Shown here: piece by piece, positions 54,931 through 62,000 of the stretch | Layout of the letters: each line of letters starts with the position of its first letter | How positions within the stretch are numbered: the stretch's first letter is position 1 | Assembly: GCA_037447655.1 (NCBI GenBank) | Contig: JBBHKE010001523.1 | Coordinates: 1 to 62,000, forward strand | DNA length: 62,000 nt | Source: Zygnema cylindricum | Lineage: Eukaryota > Streptophyta > Zygnematophyceae > Zygnematales > Zygnemataceae | Direction of reading: 5' to 3' | Position numbers and translations under genes: made by a program | The notes under the pieces: model-generated | The model's input: the letters and a program-made list of their open reading frames with translations, nothing else | What the model was told of the DNA's origin: nothing | Database searches by the model: none

Positions 54931-56969
54931 AGAAAAGAAGAAATTTGTCATCATTCCATAGAAGACGCAAACATTTACAAAACAAAAAACACACATATGT
55001 CAATGAAATAAAGTGAAATAACATCCCTATTGAGGTATCATTGGTTTAAAAATATGTAGTTTTTAAAAATTTCATTACAACCATTTTATTAGTTTTGTGT
55101 AAAAAAATAAGTATTACTCCAAAATTTCACTATTTTACACACATTGAAATTGAATACATGCTCTGAACTTCGGAAAACTTCTCTACTTTTCCACTTTCTC
55201 ATAAATCTTCTCTCTATTATCTCTTTTGTATAGAAATCATTTCACTATCCTCTTCTTGGGCAGGAAAAATATAATGTCCACTTTAATATGCTGTTGGTAA
55301 TAAATCAAAAACTTTGGCCCCGACATGAAAAAAAAGGATTCACGTCCAGTTGTCAATACGTTAAAAGGCGTAAGGATTTTTTAGGGTTTGTTTTTTATTT
55401 CATAGTTTTAATCGAGAAGAAAATTTGCTCCACATTTTTTAATCTTTTTTTATTGTTTGGTTGAAAAATCTTTTTAACGACATGAAACGAAACAAATACA
55501 CATTTCTATGTTTTTGTATCCATTGAAAAAAACGAATCTGATAAGCGTACAAATTACAAAGCCGACTATTATTTTAAAATTATAACACAACGGTTCCACA
55601 ATTACTATTCTAGTCGAGACAAAGTTGTTGAAATTTATAAACTTATTTATTTACCGAGGTTGTCACTATTTTCTAGAACAAAAAAAATACCACAAAAACA
55701 TTTGCCTAAAACATCAATAGTCTGAGTTAATATGCACTTTTTAACTAATTTATTCATATTTTTATTTTTGCGCAGTGTACCTTGAGAACAACACTCTAGC
55801 CACCCGTTACGGATTTTCGGACGTTGACTGCTGCAAATGTCGAAAAGAGGAACAAAAACGAAAGAAATGAAAAATAAGTAAAATACAAAAAATAGTTGCA
55901 TACCGTTTCCGTTTCGAAAGAAAGACAATATTGTTAAACCAAAACATTACAAATGAATCTATATTTCCCTTCTAAACATTTTGAATATTATTTTCAAAAC
56001 TCATAACCTGAATGTTTATAAGCGTGAAAGAAATCAATCTTAAATAAAAAGGTCAACGGAAAAGGTGAGAGGAGGGAAACAAAAGCAGAACCAGAAAATA
56101 AATAAAAAAAGATATGAGTAGCCTTTAAATAAGCCTTGATAAACCAAAAGAGAATAATAAAGATTCGCAAGGACATAACGTCCTCGAAAAAAACCGATAA
56201 CAAAGTGAAAGGATAACAAGGTAGAAACTATCATGAGTCTCCAGAAATTATATTTGCATGTTTGGGGGAAAATGGCTATTGCCATGTTATACAAGGCCAC
56301 TCTAGTAAGAGCGTAGGCTCTTACCACGTCATCAATGGTGGAGTTGGCAGCAGCAAAATGTTCACCATTTTGTCTTACATGGTTAAAAAATGTAAAAAAA
56401 TGGCGTGAAAACGATGACGTGGGCAAAGTACAATCCATGGTGGTGAAAAAGGAGGCGAGACTCTCACAAATCCCTGTTGAAAATGGAGAGATTTTCAAGA
56501 TGTTGGCGCAGTTCCAGATTCCACAGGGAACAAAAAAAAAAGCGGTTGTGATTGGACAAAGAAAGAGTGGCTGTGATTGGTCCAAGATGAATTTATTTTG
56601 TGAGGTTTGTCCGCATTTTTTGTTACCCTACGCCATATATCACCCACGCCAAATGATGTATATTTTTTTTGTATATTTTAATACTCTAATTCATGTCTCA
56701 GTGTGGCAAAAAACCATAGTTCAAAAGTGGCGTTTTTATGGTAGGCGTTTGGTAGGCGCACAAAACTTGGCACAAAAATTGCGCAGATGAGGCATTTTGT
56801 ATGTGTGTGCGTTGTGCACACCCCTGTATGAACGTACGAATATGACATATCATCATAGTACAGCGCACGCCGGCAGACGAATTTTGTTAGCGAACCGACG
56901 GCGTAGGATAACATTCCGCGAGAAAAAATCTCGGGAAAAAAAAAAAACGCGGACGGTAGTCTTATCGTA
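54931..56969. other. No recognisable gene
   Basis: Open frames of up to 181 codons exist at 56040-56585 (minus) and 56335-56790 (plus), overlapping on opposite strands, without known motifs. A perfect palindrome GTAAGAGC-GTAG-GCTCTTAC near 56307 and two GATTGG (inverted CCAAT) words near 56552-56580 could belong to a short transposon. Confidence 0.4.
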
Positions 56970-57960
56970 AGTTGTGTTATGGGATTTTCATGTGATCTTC
57001 TTAGATGGCTACTTTGATCAGTGACCGTCTGATCGTCCAAATCTGACGGCTTGAATAAAAAATATCTCAAAACTCACGGAAAAATAGTTTTTGTCCGAAT
57101 GTTTTTCAAAATTTAGACATGACGTTTAAGGGTATGGTTACATCAGGAGGTATTTGTAATAGTACGGACAAAAAAATTTATGTATTACAGAGGCCTCGGT
57201 TACATCGCGTATCGTCTGTAGATAAGTTTTTACATACGTGTTATGATTTGAGTGGTTACAGGAAAGTCGACAATCAAATCTATAAAATTGTCAAAGATTT
57301 GAGAACCGACCATTTTTGTATGGAAATCCGCACTTGCGTATTACGTACGTGTACTTTGCAATTGTACCGCGTCAATGTACCTCAAAGATTTTTTTCACTC
57401 TGCTGACTTTCAGGAAAAAACCGTATTTCTTTTCGGCAAAGATTTTACCGTCACCTTGTCCGAAGGCACGTGACTTTGGGGCGTGTGAATTTTTTTATTT
57501 TTTATCGACGCACGTGTGTATTGTCTTGGTGTAGCGAATTGATAGGTTCTGTATTGGTGAACCCACCTCCGCGAGGTGGGTTCACCAATACAGTGGCGTA
57601 TAGAGCGATTGCTTCGCAGACGAAGACCAAAACGTAATCGGACGGTCGAAGTCTTCCCCCGGATACTTGGAGAATCGTAATCTTATTTTCTGTAATGTTG
57701 TTTTCAAGAAACTCACAAAAATATAGTACGACATGGTACAGGCAAGAACAAAATTATGTATAAACCACAGTTTTCGTCTGATGTATTTATGCCCTTATTC
57801 TTTATCGATCGATGTGCAACTCAACCTTGTTCCTATTTTATTTCATTTTGCGGCCAATACACTATGGGTCTTAAGGCATATTGCATGTTTTGCGTACTGT
57901 AGGCATACTGTATGGGCGTACGTTCACCTACTTTTGAACTATGCAAAAAACCCATATTAC
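56970..57960 (-). mobile_element. Repeat element with inverted partner at 41250-41512
   Basis: The outer parts match 41250-41512 in reverse. The middle (57060-57860) is extra and contains hairpin module H4. No coding region is supported. Confidence 0.55.
57527..57650 (+). repeat. Hairpin module H4
   Basis: A perfect 20-bp stem (57550-57569 with 57573-57592, CGC loop), then GCGATTGCTTCGCAGA and GGACGGTCGAAG as in H1-H3. The arm sequence is unrelated to theirs. Confidence 0.8.
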
Positions 57961-58228
57961 AGTTAAAAGTTACTCCTTTTAAGGGTCATTTTGATAAGTT
58001 TAGTTTTTTTTTAAATTATTATTTACACTAAAACAAACCTGATCCTATATTAGAATACATTTTTAATGATATTGGTACGAAGTTCCCTATTTTAACTGAA
58101 TACGAGAAATGTCGCACAACTGTTACAAAGTTTTTATGAAAATAAAGGCAAACTCATATTGTTGCCGTTGAACTATAAACTTTTCACATGTAAATTATGT
58201 ACCCTATTTAACGTGATTGAGTCAAAAT

Positions 58229-58600
58229 TTAGGGTGATGGAATTAGAGTTCATAACTCTAATTACGATTCGCGCTGTAGTACACTGCGAATCGTTATTTG
58301 CGTTATGAACTCTATATCGGCGCCCCCAAATTTTGATTTCAAAACCCGAAATATAATTGATAATACTAAATTTTCCTTTATGTTAATTACGGTTCTAGAG
58401 AATTAGCGTTCATGATTCTAATTTATGATATTATTGAATAGTGTTGTGAACGGACTTGTCAGTTCGTACAAAACGGCACTTTATTAAGTAAAAAAGTACA
58501 AAACATGGATTTAAATGATCGCGATCGCATGTAAAACTATGCTTAGAATAAGGGACATTATAAGATCGTACCTATTCTAGTGTAAAGATATGTGTGGAGT
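58229..58600. repeat. Dispersed repeat, copy of 34166-34470
   Basis: Shares AAAATTTTGA..AAAACC, AAACGGCACTTTATTAAGTA, AAAACATGGATT, ATCGCGATCGCA and TACCTATTCTAGTGTAAAGA with the copy near 34.3 kb, at roughly 80 percent identity. Starts with TIR-like CGATTCGCGCTGTAG. Confidence 0.65.
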
Positions 58601-58652
58601 AATAATTATACGTGCGAACATCCAAATTAGATGCGTGGTTCACACTTGAAAA

Positions 58653-58940
58653 ATGGGAAAACGGTATGGTATGAAAACGGTACTTTTCTTTGTCCGCCGT
58701 GAACTGGCACGTGACGCTAACCTACGTCAACTAACGTGTCGTGACACGAACCCACTTTTCCGTACGAAAAGGAAACGCTTTGCGGACATGATATGTACGA
58801 ATCCTTCCAAACCAAAATGTACTGCCACGCAAGCGTTTGTACAGACCGAAATTAACCGCGAAGGAACTTTGAACATGCCCAAAAAAATAACCACAGGCGC
58901 CCGAAAAAAAAAAGCGAAGTACCAAGCAGGACCAAGCGGA
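58653..58940 (+). other. Open frame of unknown nature
   Basis: About 95 codons of ordinary composition (MGKRYGMKTVLFFVRREL, then RTKRKRFADMICT) before the frame enters a CT-rich tract. No family recognised. Its TACG-rich base content is like the surrounding repeats, so it may be transposon sequence. Confidence 0.2.
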
Positions 58941-59400
58941 CCCTCTCCCTCTCTCCCTCTCTTCCACTCTCTCCCACTCTCTCTCTCTCTTCTAGTTGAT
59001 AAAACTCACGCAGCCACTGGCACATCCATCTTTCCTTCGTTCCTCTTTCCTCCTTTTGTGCTTCCCTTCTTCCCATCCTTCTTTTTTTCCTCCTTACCTT
59101 CTATCCTTTTCCCTTCCTTCTACCTTCTTCCTCCTTTCCTTGTTTCCTTTTCTCCCTTCCTTTTTCCTTCGTCGATTCCTTCCTTCCTTTCCTCCTTTTA
59201 CTTTCTTTATATCCTTCCTTACCTCTTTTCTTCTCTTCCTTCTTCATCCCTCCTCCCCTCCCTCCCTCCCACCCTCCCTCCCTCCCTCCATTCTCTCTTT
59301 TTTCTTTCGTTCTTTCCTCCCTTCTTTCTTTCCTACTTTTCTTTTTCTCATTTCTCGTTATTTTTTACCTTTTCTTTCATTTAAAAGAAAAGTTTTTTTT
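58941..59400. repeat. CT/TTCC-rich low-complexity tract
   Basis: Polypyrimidine sequence with CCCTCC and TTCCTT runs. Open frames through it are artefacts. Confidence 0.9.
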
Positions 59401-59563
59401 TTTTAAATGTTTCTTACGAAATCACGATTTTAAACCGTCTGGGTACACAGTCACAAGATCAGAAGGCATTAGAAAACTGAAAAACTGAATGCATGGGAAC
59501 AAACTAAAAAAGGAAACAAGTGCGAAAAAAAAACCAAAATTTATTGTACAAAGGAACCCAAGA

Positions 59564-59720
59564 TTTTTTTTTTTTTTAGAGACTTTATTAGAAAGCACGA
59601 TGGTAAACTATCCGAGTACATGGGAAGAGAATACAAACAAAATGAAACAAAACCCTAAAAGTAAACTAAATGGAAAAACGGTGGGAAACAGTTTACACCA
59701 TCGTCGTTATTGAAGTTAAC
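59564..59720 (-). mobile_element. 5'-truncated LINE end with poly(A)
   Basis: In minus sense it ends GGATAGTTTACCATCGTGCT, then AATAAAGTC and 14 A residues (T run 59564-59577). The hairpin and flanks match the 3' ends of the LINE copies at 33321 and 22016. Only about 150 bp of the 3' UTR is present, as expected for incomplete reverse transcription. Confidence 0.75.
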
Positions 59721-61513
59721 AACACTAGTTTGATCGCATTTTTTTTCGTCCAAAAATCACAAAATAGTGTGAGCAACACTATTTAAGCAAGTGGACTTCG
59801 AATCTCCCACATCTACTTGCACTAAGTTAGTATTACAAATTCTAATTTCCCATTATCATTAATAAATCCTTAATGTTGATAAAGATGGTTGGTCTAGCAC
59901 ACATAAAAATTGGAATTGAACATATGTGTGCTTTTTATTGAAAGTCAAAAATTATATGCATTATGTATATGAGCATTGAAAGGAACAACAGCAAAATAGT
60001 ATATAGCCAAAACGAAAACTACTCAACCAAATCTTAACATATTTATAAAACTAATAAAAAACATTTGAGTCTCCTAAGCTTGGGGAAGTACATGGAGGGA
60101 GTTCCGCAACACATCAATGGTTAAATCGAAGGATCTTGCACTCATTGTAAAGTCGCTAACATTAAAATGAAGTGTCGCGCTTTTTAATGAAGTATTGTGT
60201 TACCTTTAGTATCAGTATGGCCAAAAGAGAGAGGGCTCTCATGGCCCTTTTCTCATGAAAGAACGTTACTTTAAGTATGAAGAAAGTCACCCAAAGCAAT
60301 TCCCAAACAAGGAAAAACCTCGACTGCCATAAGAATAAAAATTCAATGACTGTAACAAAGACAAAGACTTCGGGGCAAGATTCAGTAAAACAAAAACATT
60401 GTCAACAAAAATATGACGTCACCATCGAGCAAAACGACATCTATCCGTCACGAAGCGATAATATGTAAAACATCTCGACGAAGGGACTATCACTTATTAG
60501 AAAACAATAGTCGCAATAGTGCTGCCAATAGTGCCATGTGCTTAAATTCAAACTTGTTAAAGGGACCAACAAAACAAACGGATGCCATCTTTTTGCCTTT
60601 CTTGCATTTGCAATTGAAGCAAGCCTTTTTTCGACCTTACTAGTTTAAAAGTTTGTCAATAAGTTTACGAGCAAATACTCAATTTACCTGTGAGCGCTCC
60701 TTTTTGTGTGTGTTTATCACACTCCCTCCATCCCACTCACGTTTGTATCCTTGAAATATTCCTCAACACACCAATGGTCTAAACAAGATCGTCGATGATG
60801 GTCCAAACGTAACCATCACCAACGGTCACATTGTGGACAGTCATCCCAACATCAACACTAGTAAAGATTAAGTGTGTGATTAACCGCAATGTACCCCTTG
60901 AACACCAATAATGGTTTGGACATCGATAATTGTCCAAGTTAACATCTCAACATTATCTGAATCTGATTCCATGCTTATCAGTACCAAGAAATCACATTCA
61001 AGAAATGTACGTCAAGAAATGTACGTCAAGAAATGTATAAGATTGGGTTTTACTTTTTTGTTTTTGGTTCTAATTTAGCTCGTAAGAGACATGGACAAGT
61101 CTTGGTTTTAATAACACTTTTACTTTTAGGCCCAAGAAGAACTGGCACCAATTTACTGTTATTCACAAATTAGTTGAGACCCGTGGTGTAATTTTTATGC
61201 CTCTATCTTTCTGCAACAATGACAAAAGACTAAATGAAATGCAAAAATGGCTTGTAGTTTTGTATTAAAAAAAAATGTATTTTCAAGGTTTTCACCAAAA
61301 GTTGTCATAACAAAAGCTAATACAAACCTTCAGCACCTTGAAAAAATTAAGGGAGGGCACAATATCTATTTTCACTACAACACTTTCCTCCCGTTCTAAC
61401 AAACACAAAAAATACAAGAGATCATCAAAATAAAATAAAAGTCCATGAAGACTACCGCAACTACATTTGTTTTTGTTCTTCCTAGTCAACAAAACATCAA
61501 AAAGTATCAAGAA
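59721..61513. other. No recognisable gene
   Basis: AT-rich with short frames only. A 14-bp unit TCAAGAAATGTACG is repeated three times at 60998-61039. Confidence 0.5.
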
Positions 61514-61800
61514 ACAAAACTACTTAAGACTCATGTTCCTCTTCCTCTTCTCTTCCTCTTCTCTTCCTTTTCCTCATTTACTTCCCCTTCCTCGAGATCC
61601 AAACCACGATTAACAAAACTACTTAAGCCTCCACTTCTTCCTCTTCCTCCTCTTCCAATGACTCCATGTTCCTCTACTTCCCCTTTCCCTTCCTCAATCT
61701 AAACCACGTTTTGCTGACAAAACTACTTAAGCCTCCGCTTCTTCCTCCTCCTCCTCTTCTTCTTCTTCTTCGTCCTCGATTCGAACCGCGTTCGATAAAC
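61514..61800. repeat. About 100-bp tandem repeat, three units
   Basis: Units start ACAAAACTACTTAAG at 61514, 61613 and 61717. Each is followed by a CTTCCTCTTCC tract and TCCTCGA..AACCACG. All frames of the unit contain stops, so it is a minisatellite rather than a coding repeat. Confidence 0.8.
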
Positions 61801-62000
61801 GACGTCGATTTACTTTCAAGTACGGAAAAGCTCCCACAACCTTATAGATATTACCATAGAAGATCGGCCTCCGTATAATAATAATTCACATAATTCCCAT
61901 GATCAATACAAACACAATTTCTAGGGTTTAGTACAGTAATTAGTTTGTGTAAGCAGTATTAGTACAGTTATTTGTATATATAACTACTACTGGTATGCTT
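61801..62000. other. Window end, no feature seen
   Basis: Unique AT-rich sequence, including TTTCTAGGGTTTAG (telo-box-like) near 61919, perhaps the upstream region of a gene beyond the window. Confidence 0.3.

Noticed and set aside
56040-56585. 181-codon minus frame with hydrophobic residues
   Set aside because: No motif, overlaps an equally long plus frame, AT-rich; no support for either.
58653-59384. 243-codon plus frame
   Set aside because: More than half is a polypyrimidine tract; only the first 95 codons are of normal composition, and no family is recognised.

Overview
This is a repeat-dominated stretch of a nuclear genome, almost certainly from a green plant or streptophyte alga. The evidence is a partial spliced gene matching plant-type DGAT2, Ty1/copia and Ty3/gypsy polyproteins of plant type, and a Copia primer-binding site complementary to a plant-like (not animal-like) initiator tRNA-Met anticodon arm. 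I cannot name the species. Two 10-base N gaps (20131-20140 and 39703-39712) mark a scaffolded assembly.

Layout. 0.1-2.2 kb: broken Copia pol on the minus strand, joined to an inverted LTR. 3.1-6.3 kb: degenerate multi-exon DDE transposon, copy 1 (minus). 6.3-15.1 kb: Copia wreckage, made of LTRs at 6294-7299, 8871-9879 and 12343-13385, broken pol, and a plus-strand gag of a second Copia family. 15.1-20.1 kb: an internally deleted Ty3/gypsy element (minus). 21.9-25.2 kb: a LINE 3' half (minus) split by about 2.3 kb that includes a gypsy integrase. 27.0-30.4 kb: gypsy gag plus its 5' LTR. 30.7-33.35 kb: the best LINE copy (plus), disabled by frameshifts and a stop. 33.4-37.7 kb: nested non-autonomous elements with terminal inverted repeats and odd hairpins. 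38.4-39.9 kb: the only host gene I can defend, three short exons of DGAT2 with a probable fourth beside an assembly gap. 39.9-44.3 kb: more short transposons and a degenerate minisatellite. 44.4-53.9 kb: DDE transposon copy 2 (plus), split by a young, complete Copia (47342-53752, TSD ATCGA). 54-62 kb: repeats, CT-rich blocks and a 5'-truncated LINE tail, with no recognisable gene.

The region is a record of nested insertion. The youngest event is the intact Copia: its two 1034-bp LTRs differ at only two positions that I found, and its single ORF encodes Gag, protease, integrase, RT and RNase H with all catalytic residues present. It is the only element here that looks capable of moving by itself. 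The most notable points are the hidden DGAT2 exons, the half-tRNA primer-binding site that overlaps the Copia reading frame, the LINE family with a restriction-like C-terminal domain and a conserved 3' hairpin, and a set of hairpin modules whose arms change sequence but keep pairing.
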